Positions 9,166-17,483 of a stretch of DNA of 64,000 nucleotides are shown piece after piece (the first letter of the stretch is position 1; every line of letters begins with the position of its first letter). Under the pieces are notes generated by a model, which worked only from the letters and a program-made list of their open reading frames with translations, made no database searches and had not been told where the DNA came from. Both the position numbers and the translations under genes were made by a program. This DNA comes from Anseongella ginsenosidimutans (GTDB taxonomy: Bacteria; Bacteroidota; Bacteroidia; Sphingobacteriales; Sphingobacteriaceae): contig NZ_CP042432.1 in the NCBI RefSeq assembly GCF_008033235.1, positions 3,968,001 to 4,032,000 on the forward strand. The letters are read 5' to 3'.

Positions 9166-9713
9166 TTTGAAGCATCAAACGCTTTCTGCACCATTTTGGC
9201 GTGATCCAGGTGAGCTTTCAATGCAGGCAAGACATTTTTAAGCAAATCCTTGAGTTCACTGTTTTCTGTTTCAGGAATTAGCAAGGTCTCGACCGCACCA
9301 ATCACTGCTTTGTGATAGGCGACTTCGTTATCAATATAAACCTTGTCAAATGCTTTGCCCGACAATGCCCGCAGTTCTTTTTGTTTCTTCCCGGCCCCCT
9401 CCAGAAGCTGCTTGCTGACTGCATTGTTCTTTGGCGTAACACCAAGTTTTTTGGCAAGCGCGGCGGCTTGCTTAATGACAGCGGTATGGTCATTAGCCAT
9501 GGTTTGCGCAAATTTCAGGATATCAGCATTTCCCGATTTCTCTTTCGCAATGGCTGCATAATCGATATCAATCTGGTTGGCTACCACAGCTACATGTGCC
9601 ACCTCGGCGTCGGATAGCTTTGGTGTCTCCTGAGCATAGCCCACGAATGCGAACAATAAGAGTGACGTAGTCAACAGGGCTGATTTTTTGAAATTCATCT
9701 TTAGTTTTTTCAT
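9162..9713 (-). CDS. DUF4142 exported protein
   Basis: The protein has 183 residues. ATG 9713 gives a signal peptide (KSALLTTSLLLFAFVGYAQ); another ATG 15 bases inside is also possible. The rest is a DUF4142 four-helix ferritin-like bundle: SDAEVAHVAVVANQIDIDYA, FAQTMANDHTAV and YHKAVIGAVETLLIP. These proteins are periplasmic, of unknown biochemical role and often stress-related. It is coupled to a cupredoxin gene, which suggests a redox or metal context. Confidence 0.85.
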   Translation of the reverse strand: MKKLKMNFKKSALLTTSLLLFAFVGYAQETPKLSDAEVAHVAVVANQIDIDYAAIAKEKSGNADILKFAQTMANDHTAVIKQAAALAKKLGVTPKNNAVSKQLLEGAGKKQKELRALSGKAFDKVYIDNEVAYHKAVIGAVETLLIPETENSELKDLLKNVLPALKAHLDHAKMVQKAFDASK

Positions 9714-9938
9714 TGTATTATAATTTTTACTAACTGAATGAATAGAGTCGCCCATGCTGAAAAAGGTTACATAAGCCGCCAAGCTTTATATTATTTGATT
9801 CTGAGTACAGATCTGTCCGGAAACGGACGGTAAATGTCCGAATAAGAACACATTATCCGGAAAGGATCACGTAGAAGTGTATATGAGCAGTCTTTCTGAA
9901 ATGGCAGCTTTCTTGTATTATACAGACAAAGCCAAACC

Positions 9939-10171
9939 ATGCTAAGAAACTACTTCAAGATTGCCTGGCGATCGCCTTCCTTATCGCCGCCCCCGCCGCT
10001 TATTATCTGATGACAGGCTGGCTGGAACGATACGAGTATCGCACCGAAATTACCTGGTGGATCTTTCTGGCCACCGGCATTGCGACTTTGCTGATCGCCC
10101 TGCTGACCATCAGTTACCAGGCTATCAAAGCTGCTGTGAGGAACCCGGTGAAATCGCTTAGGTCGGACTGA
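9939..10171 (+). pseudogene. Internally deleted FtsX/MacB-type ABC permease (copy 3)
   Basis: ATG 9939 opens MLRNYFKIAWR, the standard N-terminus of Bacteroidota FtsX-type permeases. After about 11 codons the sequence jumps to the C-terminus, read in another frame: AIAFLIAAPAAYYLMTGWLE, WWIFLATGIATLLIALLTIS, AIKAAVRNPVKSLRSD and TGA at 10169-10171. The join carries GCCTGGCGATCGCC, consistent with a deletion between short matching sequences. About 700 residues are missing. Confidence 0.8.
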
Positions 10172-10344
10172 AATAATATGGTGGAAAGATACTTGTGGTG
10201 GCACCCCCTTGCTGCGCGACAGCAGGCTCCGCTATAACGCAGTGGCCGAAGAGCCATGCAGCTCCGAGCGGGGACCGGCGGATTCTCCTCACCTTCTGTC
10301 ATGCATTAATCTGACCAACGATATAAACCTGGAACAGCTTCAAC

Positions 10345-10539
10345 TTAATCTTCCTCCTGGAAAACATCTTCGATCGCCCGCGAAAAGAACCGGGCAATTT
10401 TAAAGGCAAGAGGCAAACTTGGATCAAATTTCCCTTTTTCAATCGCGTTGATAGTTTGCCGTGAAACATCGACAACGACCGCTAGCTCGGCTTGCGTCAT
10501 GTTCCGTTCTGCTCTTAGTACCTTTATACGATTTTTCAC
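10345..10539 (-). CDS. Small XRE-family HTH regulator
   Basis: The protein has 64 residues and is entirely one helix-turn-helix: MKNRIKVLRAERNMTQAELA, VVDVSRQTINAIEKGKFDPS, then the tail IARFFSRAIEDVFQEED. The start is a GTG overlapping the stop of the upstream membrane-protein gene (GTGA), showing translational coupling. Such stand-alone regulators commonly accompany small membrane proteins in Bacteroidota and Firmicutes and control their own operon. Confidence 0.85.
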   Translation of the reverse strand: MKNRIKVLRAERNMTQAELAVVVDVSRQTINAIEKGKFDPSLPLAFKIARFFSRAIEDVFQEED

Positions 10540-10949
10540 CGATACCTGATATTGCTGACAACTACTCCAATTAAGTAAGTAATACCTACAAGCATGATTA
10601 AAAAAGATATTTCGGCCTCAAAAGGTATGACATTTGTTATATCCAGGATGGAATAACTCATGCCTCCAACCACGCCGACACCAAAGGCAATGGCCATAGC
10701 ATCTGTGTTAACTTTTTTTTGCAATTCGTCCAATCCATTGATGTACTTCCTGTTCATAAGGATCATGCCGATACCAACTATTGCATTGATCAAGATGAAT
10801 ATGAGTGAAATCCCGGAATTATAATCCCAGATGACTTCCGGGCCGAATGTAGCTATAGCCACAGTAAGCACCCAACTCCCTGTCCAATAGGCTAAATGCC
10901 ATGTGTTCTTTCTTGTGCTGGCTTCCCGTTGATTTGTTTTTGCATCCAT
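10536..10949 (-). CDS. Four-helix membrane protein paired with XRE regulator
   Basis: The protein has 137 residues with four predicted transmembrane helices: HLAYWTGSWVLTVAIATFG, ISLIFILINAIVGIGMILM, AIAFGVGVVGGMSYSILDI and FLIMLVGITYLIGVVVSNI. Between helices 2 and 3 is a charged loop, NRKYINGLDELQKKVNTDAM. It resembles the DUF2178-like small membrane proteins usually found next to XRE regulators. Function unknown. First gene of a two-gene operon. Confidence 0.75.
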   Translation of the reverse strand: MDAKTNQREASTRKNTWHLAYWTGSWVLTVAIATFGPEVIWDYNSGISLIFILINAIVGIGMILMNRKYINGLDELQKKVNTDAMAIAFGVGVVGGMSYSILDITNVIPFEAEISFLIMLVGITYLIGVVVSNIRYR

Positions 10950-10997
10950 AACAATTAAACTAATTTGGTTTGACCTTAATGGAAAGTTTTATTGATG

Positions 10998-11060
10998 CGA
11001 ATATACAAACAAAAAAGACAAAATCAAGTTTACTTTACATTAAGTACATAAAACTTTACA
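10998..11060 (-). promoter_or_regulatory. Promoter and possible operator of the XRE operon
   Basis: On the minus strand ACTTG (11025-11029) and TATATTCG (10998-11005), 19 bp apart, resemble the Bacteroidota -33/-7 boxes. Just upstream, the plus strand carries two direct ACTTTACA copies (11032-11039 and 11053-11060) spaced 21 bp, two helical turns. They are candidate sites for the small XRE regulator. From 10950 to 11312 there is no gene, only this divergent regulatory region. Confidence 0.4.
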
Positions 11061-11312
11061 AAAAGCTTACTCAAACATAGGGGAAGATGAATCACATACC
11101 ATCCTGGTTCGTCCCTGTTAACTTATTTCCGTCACATATAGTCAGGGGTCTGTCACATTTTTAAAATTGGTTTTCCCGGATACTCTATGTTTACCAAAAA
11201 TTTAATAAGGTATGCGAGCCAGGTGTAACTATAATTCATCCTGGTACCGGCAAGTCAAGGCCGCGATGAGGCAGAAGAATCAACAGCGCATTCAAAACTA
11301 AAACAACCCGAA

Positions 11313-12692
11313 ATGAAAACAATGGAAATCGCTCGTCTATTGACATGGAAAACTATGGTCCTTTTTATTGTACTGGCCGTTATGTGTAAATCGGTCGCTG
11401 CTCAGGACCTGAATACTTCAAAACTGGACGAACTGCTCACTTACCTGGAAGACCGGAATGAGGCAATGGGCAGCCTGGCAATATCAAAAAATGGAAAGCT
11501 TTTATATGCCCGGTCCATAGGCTACCGCTCTGTCAACAATGACAAAAAGATACCTGCTGACCGCGATACAAAATACAGGATATGGTCAATTACGAAAATA
11601 TTTACGGCGACAATGATCCTGCAACTGATCGAAGAAGGAAACCTGAAGCTTGAGACTACCTTAGATCAGTTCTTTCCTCGAATAGCAAATGCAGACAGCA
11701 TAACCATTTTGCACATGCTCAATCACAAAAGTGGAATACATGACTTTACAGATCCCGGTCCCGAAAATTCAAGCTCCCCGGATAGCCAGACGCAAGCTCG
11801 TATGGTTGATCTGATTTCAATGTTCAAACCAGACTTCCGACCCGGCGAAAGGTTCCAATACAGTAATTCCAACTTCCTGCTGCTGGGATACATTGTTGAA
11901 AAATTGGACGAAGTAACTTACAGTGCAGCCCTTCGGAACCGGATCTCCTCCAGGATCGGCCTTTCAGATACCTACTACGGACTGGATGCGCTGAGATCGA
12001 TTGAAAACAAAGCGTTTACCTATCGATTGCAGGAGGGTCAATGGATCGCGGTGAACGAAGGGGACTTCAGCGCCCCGGTCCCCGGAGGAGCAGGTAGTAT
12101 CGTGTCCACACCTTCTGATATGGTGAAATTTATCGAATCATTGTTCAGCGGCCGGTTGATTACAGAAAATAGCCTGGCCCAGATGACCAATATAAGCGAG
12201 TTCTACGGTTTGGGTATTCACCTGGTGCATAGCCAGTCGTCTGCAGGTTTTGGTCATGGGGGCGGCTATCTTGGGTCTTACTCAAATCTGGCCTACTATC
12301 CTCAGGATCGCCTTGCAATAGCATACTGTACAAATGGACAGGTCTATGAAATGGACAAAATACTTTATCATGTGCTGCAAATCTGTTATGATAAATCCTA
12401 TGTACTGCCATTCAACAGGCCGAGCATTCAGTTAAGCAAGAATATCCTTCAGAAATATGCGGGCATTTACGAAACCCCAAAGTTCTTACTCACTGTGACA
12501 ATGGAGGGCAATCATCTTACGGCACAACCCGCAGGGCAGCAAAAATCTACCTTGGCTGCCTTTGCAGAGAACGGTTTCTTCACACAAGAATTTAATATAG
12601 AGATCACATTCGGCTCCGATAAGACGGGAAAGACAGACAGCGTGTTTATCCGACAGGGCGACCGGAAAATGGCAGGAAAGAAAATCAAATAA
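11313..12692 (+). CDS. Secreted serine hydrolase (beta-lactamase/PBP-like fold)
   Basis: The protein has 459 residues with a signal peptide ending near SVAAQ. The beta-lactamase class C/DD-peptidase-like domain spans about residues 35-350. Catalytic motifs are visible: SITK (SxxK), YSNSNF (YxN) and FGHGGGYLG (HGG in place of KTG). The C-terminal 100 residues form a small DUF3471-like beta domain. Family members act as esterases, peptidases or D-amino-acid hydrolases, so the substrate is open. It stands alone, with no clear operon partners. Confidence 0.8.
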   Translation: MKTMEIARLLTWKTMVLFIVLAVMCKSVAAQDLNTSKLDELLTYLEDRNEAMGSLAISKNGKLLYARSIGYRSVNNDKKIPADRDTKYRIWSITKIFTATMILQLIEEGNLKLETTLDQFFPRIANADSITILHMLNHKSGIHDFTDPGPENSSSPDSQTQARMVDLISMFKPDFRPGERFQYSNSNFLLLGYIVEKLDEVTYSAALRNRISSRIGLSDTYYGLDALRSIENKAFTYRLQEGQWIAVNEGDFSAPVPGGAGSIVSTPSDMVKFIESLFSGRLITENSLAQMTNISEFYGLGIHLVHSQSSAGFGHGGGYLGSYSNLAYYPQDRLAIAYCTNGQVYEMDKILYHVLQICYDKSYVLPFNRPSIQLSKNILQKYAGIYETPKFLLTVTMEGNHLTAQPAGQQKSTLAAFAENGFFTQEFNIEITFGSDKTGKTDSVFIRQGDRKMAGKKIK

Positions 12693-12878
12693 CCAGCGAC
12701 CGCTCCTGTCGGTTATCGCGGGCCGGTATGGCGCCCGGTGGACAAGCAGATTAAACTTATTCGATTTTTTAAAACAAAGAACAATGCTCTGGCGAAAAAA
12801 TACCGGTTTCAGGCCAGCATGTGATCATTATACTGATTAATACAATTTGACAAATGATTTTTAAATAAGTTATTTACA

Positions 12879-13886
12879 TTATTTCATACCCTCTTTACTT
12901 TTAAAGTCCGTGATGGTCTTTCCATCATAACGATACACTCCACTTCCAGATCCAAACCAAATACTTCCATCGCTAGCTTCCAAAAGTCCCAAAAAAGCTG
13001 GTGGTCCTGACAAGATTTCGGTTACAGTAGGCTTTTTGTTGTACAAGGACTTGTGATCATAACGAGAAAGTGCCCAGGCCCCGACGTTATTAGGATTTAC
13101 CGAACCAGTAGTCCAGATGTTCCCTTTCTTATCTTCGATGACAGCATAAGCCCCCCTCTGCGAAACCTTAGCAAAGGTACTGCCGTCATAGCGCCAAAGA
13201 CCATTAACGTCACCGAACCAAATGCTTCCTTTTTTATCTTCGATTATTGACCAAGTGTTCTTAAAGAGTTTACCGTCTTTGTTTTTTAAAACAGTAAATG
13301 TTTTTCCATCATAAAAACAAGGCCCATCCCCTGTGGCAATCCATAATTTCCCAGTTTTGTCTTCCATGATAGCCCTACCACCATTATTGGGAAATCCGTC
13401 TTTCGTTGTAAAATTCCGAAAAGATTTCCCATCGTAAAGGCTTAGTCCGCCTCCGCCGAACCAAATATTACCGGCTTTATCTTCATAAATAGACATAACC
13501 AGATTATTGGCGAGGCCCTCCCTGGTTGTAAAATGTTGAAAGGATTTCCCATTGTAATAATAAACCCCTGAATCAGTAGAAGCGAACCAAAGGTTTCCGC
13601 GTCGATCTTCCAGTACATCCCAGTATCTGCGCGAACCTATTCTACTTGTGAGATTGGTAAACGATTTTCCATCATATCGAAAGACACCACCCCATGATGC
13701 AGCAATTAAAATGTTTCCGTTTCTATCTTGCTTTACATTCCGAACCATGGTGCTGGGCCCGTAAGAAGTGACTGTGTCCTTGATATTGTAATTGATATTA
13801 TCTTTATGTGGTTCTGTTTGCTTTTGTCCGCAGGAAGTGTGAAAGACAGACATTAAGAACAAAGCATATACGTGTATGTATTTCAT
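12879..13886 (-). CDS. Lipoprotein with two-component-regulator-type beta-propeller (Reg_prop)
   Basis: The protein has 335 residues. A lipobox (SVFHTSCGQ) is followed by about seven propeller repeats of EDKKGNIWFG, x, RYDGKSF, xFTxKDG type, spaced about 40 residues. These repeats normally form the periplasmic sensor of hybrid two-component systems; here there is no kinase or transmembrane part. The gene is divergent from a membrane-anchored winged-helix regulator, and a 10-bp inverted repeat lies between them. The propeller may feed a signal to that regulator or be its target; this is inference. Confidence 0.8.
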   Translation of the reverse strand: MKYIHVYALFLMSVFHTSCGQKQTEPHKDNINYNIKDTVTSYGPSTMVRNVKQDRNGNILIAASWGGVFRYDGKSFTNLTSRIGSRRYWDVLEDRRGNLWFASTDSGVYYYNGKSFQHFTTREGLANNLVMSIYEDKAGNIWFGGGGLSLYDGKSFRNFTTKDGFPNNGGRAIMEDKTGKLWIATGDGPCFYDGKTFTVLKNKDGKLFKNTWSIIEDKKGSIWFGDVNGLWRYDGSTFAKVSQRGAYAVIEDKKGNIWTTGSVNPNNVGAWALSRYDHKSLYNKKPTVTEILSGPPAFLGLLEASDGSIWFGSGSGVYRYDGKTITDFKSKEGMK

Positions 13887-13988
13887 AATTTATTTATTTT
13901 GGTAAAAGCTTCACGGTTCCAATAGCGGACAATGCAGCTCCTTTCTTTCATTTTTTTAAACACCAGGACATTTTTTATTTTTCATATC

Positions 13989-14024
13989 ATATCAAAGTTT
14001 GATGCAGTAAAATTACTTTGATAT
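13989..14024. promoter_or_regulatory. Perfect 10-bp inverted repeat in the propeller/regulator divergent region
   Basis: ATATCAAAGT (13989-13998) and ACTTTGATAT (14015-14024) are perfect reverse complements with a 16-bp spacer. They sit midway in the 202-bp gap between two divergent genes, one of which encodes a DNA-binding membrane protein. This fits an operator for that protein; binding is inferred. Confidence 0.5.
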
Positions 14025-14088
14025 CTCCACCGTGGGGAACTTGGATTGTAAAAAGAAATGTAAACTTTGTAAATAAATCGTAAATAAT

Positions 14089-14982
14089 ATGTCTGACAGC
14101 CGAAATCTCCTCTCCGGGAAAGGAAAGTACCTCTGCGGGTTGATATTACTCGCATTTATCGCTGTGATCTGTGCGGCTTTCAGTATGAGCGGTAGTGACG
14201 ACTTTGCTATCGCCAGAAGGGAAGTTTTGCTCCGCAGGATCGGACACGAACTACTCTTACAGTCGGGCGACAGTACATCAAGAGTACTTCCCGTAAAAAA
14301 GATTGCAGAAAATGAGTACCAGATCAGGTTTGAGAATGATCTTACTTTTCAACCGGACTCCCTGGTTAATACAATTCAGCGTTTGTTAGCCAAAGACCCG
14401 CTCGCAAGTGATTACGTCGTTAACGTACTGAACTGTGGCAATGCCAGTGTAGCTTATGGATATGCTATATCAAAAAATAAGAAAGATGATATTGTAGCCT
14501 GTATAGGAAGGAGACAACCCGTAGCATGTTATAAGATTAACATTAAATTCAAACCGTCAGGAATAGATACAGCAAAGAATGGATATCTTCTGGGTAGCCT
14601 CCCATTTTTAGCATTTGTTGGTTTTATCCTTTTGAGATCGGTCAAGCCACGGAGAGTTTTACCTGAGGATGGTCAGAATACGAGCATGTTTACTTTGGGA
14701 TCAGTTTTGTTTGACGCAAAGGATCGTAAGCTTATAGTAAATGGAAAGACAATAGACCTGACCGGAACCGAAACCCGTCTACTGCACATTTTCGCGTTGT
14801 GTCCTAACGAGACTATAGAGAGAAGCCGGCTGCAAAAAGAGATATGGGAAGATGAAGGTGTCATTGTGGGGCGCAGTCTGGACATGTTCATATCAAAACT
14901 TAGAAAAAAAGTGGAAGTAGAGCCGAATATCAAAATTGTTGCTATTCGCAGTAAAGGATATAGGCTTGAAATTAGTTCTTAA
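14089..14982 (+). CDS. Membrane-anchored winged-helix regulator (reverse ToxR-like architecture)
   Basis: The protein has 297 residues. A transmembrane helix at about 14-34 is followed by a periplasmic domain with VNVLNCGNASVAYGY and a second Cys pair region, a second helix at about 164-182 (LGSLPFLAFVGFILLRS), and a C-terminal OmpR/PhoB winged helix (LDLTGTETRLLHIFALCPNE, RSLDMFISKLRKKVE, IVAIRSKGYRLE). ToxR/CadC proteins carry the winged helix at the N-terminus; here it is C-terminal. No receiver domain is present. It is divergent from the propeller lipoprotein, a likely partner. Confidence 0.8.
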   Translation: MSDSRNLLSGKGKYLCGLILLAFIAVICAAFSMSGSDDFAIARREVLLRRIGHELLLQSGDSTSRVLPVKKIAENEYQIRFENDLTFQPDSLVNTIQRLLAKDPLASDYVVNVLNCGNASVAYGYAISKNKKDDIVACIGRRQPVACYKINIKFKPSGIDTAKNGYLLGSLPFLAFVGFILLRSVKPRRVLPEDGQNTSMFTLGSVLFDAKDRKLIVNGKTIDLTGTETRLLHIFALCPNETIERSRLQKEIWEDEGVIVGRSLDMFISKLRKKVEVEPNIKIVAIRSKGYRLEISS

Positions 14983-14989
14983 GAAGAAT

Positions 14990-15150
14990 CTGACACAAGT
15001 AAAGGATATGGATTCCCTCGCTCGGGGCTCCATCCGTTAAAGGGGGATCAGCAAGGTTTTTTGGCAGTCAAGATAAGCGGAAACTACCGTATCATCTTTC
15101 GTTTCGAGAACAAAAATGCTTATGACCTTGATTACATAGATTATCATTGA
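14990..15150 (+). pseudogene. Truncated, frameshifted HigB-type toxin
   Basis: The frame ending in TGA at 15148-15150 reads LHPLKGDQQGFLAVKISGNY, then RIIFRFENKNAYDLDYIDYH, the C-terminal half of RelE-superfamily HigB toxins. The preceding segment (KDMDSLARG) continues the similarity in another frame, implying a frameshift near 15027. The first 40 or so codons are missing; the sequence abuts the winged-helix gene. The toxin should be inactive. Confidence 0.7.
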
Positions 15151-15165
15151 AAGAGTTTTTATAAT

Positions 15166-15420
15166 ATGTTACAGCGTGGAATGCTTCCGGAACATCCGGG
15201 AGAAGTGTTAAAGGGTCTTTACCTTGAATCACTCGGGATTTCTATGACGGAAGCGGCAGCGAGGCTGGGAATAACCGGCAAAGCATTATCCCAGATTGTA
15301 AATGGCCGTATGGGAATTAGTGCTGAAACGGCAGTACGCTTATCAAAAGCGCTTAATACCAGTCCGGAACTTTGGCTGAATATGCAGCGTAATTATGATC
15401 TGTGGATTGCCGAGGAATGA
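15166..15420 (+). CDS. higA: HigA-type antitoxin (XRE family)
   Basis: The protein has 84 residues. It begins MLQRGMLPEHPGEVLKGLYL, the HigA/VapI signature, with HTH ISMTEAAARLGITGKALSQI, VNGRMGISAETAVRLSKAL and the end NTSPELWLNMQRNYDLW. It normally neutralises HigB and represses the higBA promoter. The toxin gene 15 bases upstream is broken, so this is an orphan antitoxin. It is intact over the full family length. Confidence 0.85.
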   Translation: MLQRGMLPEHPGEVLKGLYLESLGISMTEAAARLGITGKALSQIVNGRMGISAETAVRLSKALNTSPELWLNMQRNYDLWIAEE

Positions 15421-15451
15421 ATGCATGATGTTGAGATCAAGCGTATTGATT

Positions 15452-15525
15452 GAGTAGGAGGCGAAATTGTTAGATTTCGCCGTCCTCTCACACCACCGGA
15501 CGTACGGTTCCGTATCCGGCGGTTC
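15452..15525 (-). ncRNA. Group II intron domains V and VI
   Basis: Domain V is formed by ACCGCCGGATACGG pairing with CCGTACGTCCGGTGGT-type sequence on the minus strand (15492-15525). Domain VI is the hairpin GGCGAAAT/ATTTCGCC (15460-15481) followed by CCTACTC, which should hold the bulged branch-point A. These are the catalytic and lariat-forming elements; both look complete. Confidence 0.65.
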
Positions 15526-16942
15526 CAGTGCCTACTGTTTTCTTGTAAATCAAATATCTGTCCAGCAGGCTTTCTAAGCCAAGGTGTCGGAAATACTTCT
15601 TAGGAAAGGCTTGATTCATGTGGCTGGCCCCGGAATTCCACCATGGGCCGCGGTCGTTGAACGAAGACTGAACAGCTCGCTCCTCCGACAGCCCTGCGGC
15701 CATCAGACGCAGGCGTCTTGTCCACCTTCGTTTCCATTGCCGCCACTTGATCAGTCGTAACCGCCTGCGGATCCATTCATCCAGCTCCTCCGCAATCCCT
15801 TTCATGTCCGCTATACGGTAATAATTCAGCCAGCCCCTGAGATGAGGGTTGAGCTGTTCAGTGATAAACCTTCCTATGTTTCTCCCTCTACCTTGCCTGA
15901 ATAGCCTCTTGAGTTCCTGCCGGAGACGTCTCAGGCTCTCGGGGGATACCCGGATCCCCACCCCGCCTTTCTTCCAGTAGAAGCTGAAGCCCAGGAATTT
16001 TCGTTTTCCCAGACGATCTGCCTTGCTCTTTTCCTTGTTCACTTTCAGCCGCATCTTCCCTTCCAAAAAGCGTGTTAATGAGGCATATACCCGTTCCCCG
16101 GATTGCCTGGTTTTCACGTACACGTTGCAGTCATCAGCATATCGGACAAACTTATGGCCCCGCTTCTCCAACTCTTTGTCCAGTTCGTCTAATACGATAT
16201 TGGACAACAGCGGCGATAGCGGTGACCCTTGAGGAGTGCCTTTACTGCGTGGTTCCAGCACCCCGCCCTCCATTATACCTGCTTTCAGGCAACGGTCTAT
16301 CAGGCGGTGCAGCTGCCATTCTCCCCGGGTCTTTTCCATAATCCGGCTCATCAGTCTTCGGTGGTTGACCTCGTCAAAAAAGTTTGACAAGTCCATATCC
16401 ACTACGTATTTGTAGCCCTGCTCCTGATAAGTCTTTGCTTGTTCAACTGCGGATGATGCCCTGCGCCCTGCACGGAAACCGTAGCTCTGATCTGAGAACG
16501 TGGGTTCCCAGATCGGACTCAATACTTGCTGGATAGCTTGTTGGATCAGCCGGTCGGTGACCGTGGGGATACCCAGCATTCGCTGGCCTCCTCCCGGCTT
16601 CGGTATGGTTACCTTCTTTACCGGCTGGGGGCAGTAGATGCCCCCTTCCAACTCTTCTTTGATTCGTTGCCAGTGTGTTTGGAGATACGGCCGCAGCTGG
16701 CTGACTTCCATCCCGTCTATCCCCGCCGAGCCTTTGTTGCCCACTACCTTTCGGTAGGCAAGCTCCATGTTCTCCTTACTAACAATTTCCTCTATCAGAT
16801 ACTTCTTTACTGGGGTCGGATTTTCTACCGCGGGTATAGAAGTATCCGCACCAGGTGCTTTCCCGACCACTTCCGGTAGTCGTCCTTCACCCCTGGCCAA
16901 ATGGCTTCCACCATTCGCTTCTGCTTCTTGCTTCTGTAACAT
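15488..16942 (-). CDS. ltrA: Group II intron reverse transcriptase/maturase
   Basis: The protein has 484 residues. Reverse-transcriptase motifs run in order: NKGSAGIDGMEV, IPKPGGGQRMLGIPTVTDRL, YGFRAGRRASSA, YVVDMDLSNFFDEVNH, GTPQGSPLSPLLSNIVLDEL, the catalytic FVRYADDCNVYV, and KFLGFSF. The maturase (X) domain follows with NPHLRGWLNYYR. The end (RGPWWNSGASHMNQAF) has no HNH endonuclease, as in class C maturases. It splices its host RNA and copies it into DNA. Full length, so probably functional. Confidence 0.92.
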   Translation of the reverse strand: MLQKQEAEANGGSHLARGEGRLPEVVGKAPGADTSIPAVENPTPVKKYLIEEIVSKENMELAYRKVVGNKGSAGIDGMEVSQLRPYLQTHWQRIKEELEGGIYCPQPVKKVTIPKPGGGQRMLGIPTVTDRLIQQAIQQVLSPIWEPTFSDQSYGFRAGRRASSAVEQAKTYQEQGYKYVVDMDLSNFFDEVNHRRLMSRIMEKTRGEWQLHRLIDRCLKAGIMEGGVLEPRSKGTPQGSPLSPLLSNIVLDELDKELEKRGHKFVRYADDCNVYVKTRQSGERVYASLTRFLEGKMRLKVNKEKSKADRLGKRKFLGFSFYWKKGGVGIRVSPESLRRLRQELKRLFRQGRGRNIGRFITEQLNPHLRGWLNYYRIADMKGIAEELDEWIRRRLRLIKWRQWKRRWTRRLRLMAAGLSEERAVQSSFNDRGPWWNSGASHMNQAFPKKYFRHLGLESLLDRYLIYKKTVGTGTAGYGTVRPVV

Positions 16943-17372
16943 GATAGCTCCTTCCCGTAATCATTGGTTCGGCCCTTCGTTCCGGATAGTAGAACTACTA
17001 TGGCCTCTGCTGACTCCTGATCGCTCAGCCGGATGTCTTCATCCGGGTTGTTCCTTACAGGGATACCGCACGTCCCCTCCGCTAACTTTCCGATCAGGTC
17101 TCCCCGGGTAATGCACAGCTCCTTCACGCTTATACCTGCCGCATCTACATCCATGCCTTCCGGATAAGTACAGGACTTTAGAGATGATGGCCTCCTTGTC
17201 CGGCATGTATGCCTTATATGCGATTCCTGTTCGTCAGGCCAACGCTTTGCCTTCGGCTTCCTTCAGATTCCACCTCGCGATGGACACCCTTGCCGCTCGG
17301 CTAACAGTTCCCCTTACCGGGCCTGTAGAGGACTTTCACCTCCGAGAGGCTGTGCCCTGCCGGGCACACCAT

Positions 17373-17408
17373 AAAAAAACCGGCTTTGTCGTATTGCAAA
17401 GCCGGTTT
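17373..17408 (-). terminator. Terminator of tRNA-Arg and insertion target of the intron
   Basis: On the minus strand AAACCGGCTTTG and CAAAGCCGGTTT form a perfect 12-bp stem with an eight-base loop followed by a T run. It begins two bases after the tRNA discriminator. The group II intron starts four bases past its T run. Confidence 0.85.
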
Positions 17409-17409
17409 G

Positions 17410-17483
17410 TACACCCGTAGGGATTCGAACCCCAAGTCTTCTGATCCGTAGTCAGATGCTTTATCCAGTTAAGCTACGGGTGC
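17410..17483 (-). tRNA. tRNA-Arg (anticodon ACG)
   Basis: The minus strand reads GCACCCG, the D arm with AGCTTAACTGGATAAAGC, the anticodon arm TCTGACTACGGATCAGA with ACG in the loop, the T arm GGGGTTCGAATCCC and CGGGTGT closing the acceptor. Position 72 makes a G-U pair and the discriminator is A. CCA is not encoded. The ACG anticodon (inosine-modified) decodes CGU/CGC/CGA. Confidence 0.92.

Larger units (their letters stand above)
15449..17369 (-). mobile_element. Group II intron, bacterial class C-like, inserted behind a terminator
   Basis: On the minus strand the 5' boundary GTGTGCCCGGCAGGGC begins at 17369, matching the GTGYG start of group II introns. The maturase ORF lies inside (15488-16942). 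Domain V (about 15492-15525) and a domain VI hairpin (about 15452-15488, ending CCTACTC) follow it. The 3' end near 15449 is estimated. The 5' boundary lies four bases beyond the T run of the tRNA-Arg terminator, the known target preference of class C introns. The region 16943-17369 is intron RNA (domains I-IV). Confidence 0.8.

Noticed and set aside
16825-17154. Minus-strand open frame of about 109 residues upstream of the maturase
   Set aside because: It lies in the structured RNA part of the group II intron (domains I-IV) and has no protein-like family features.
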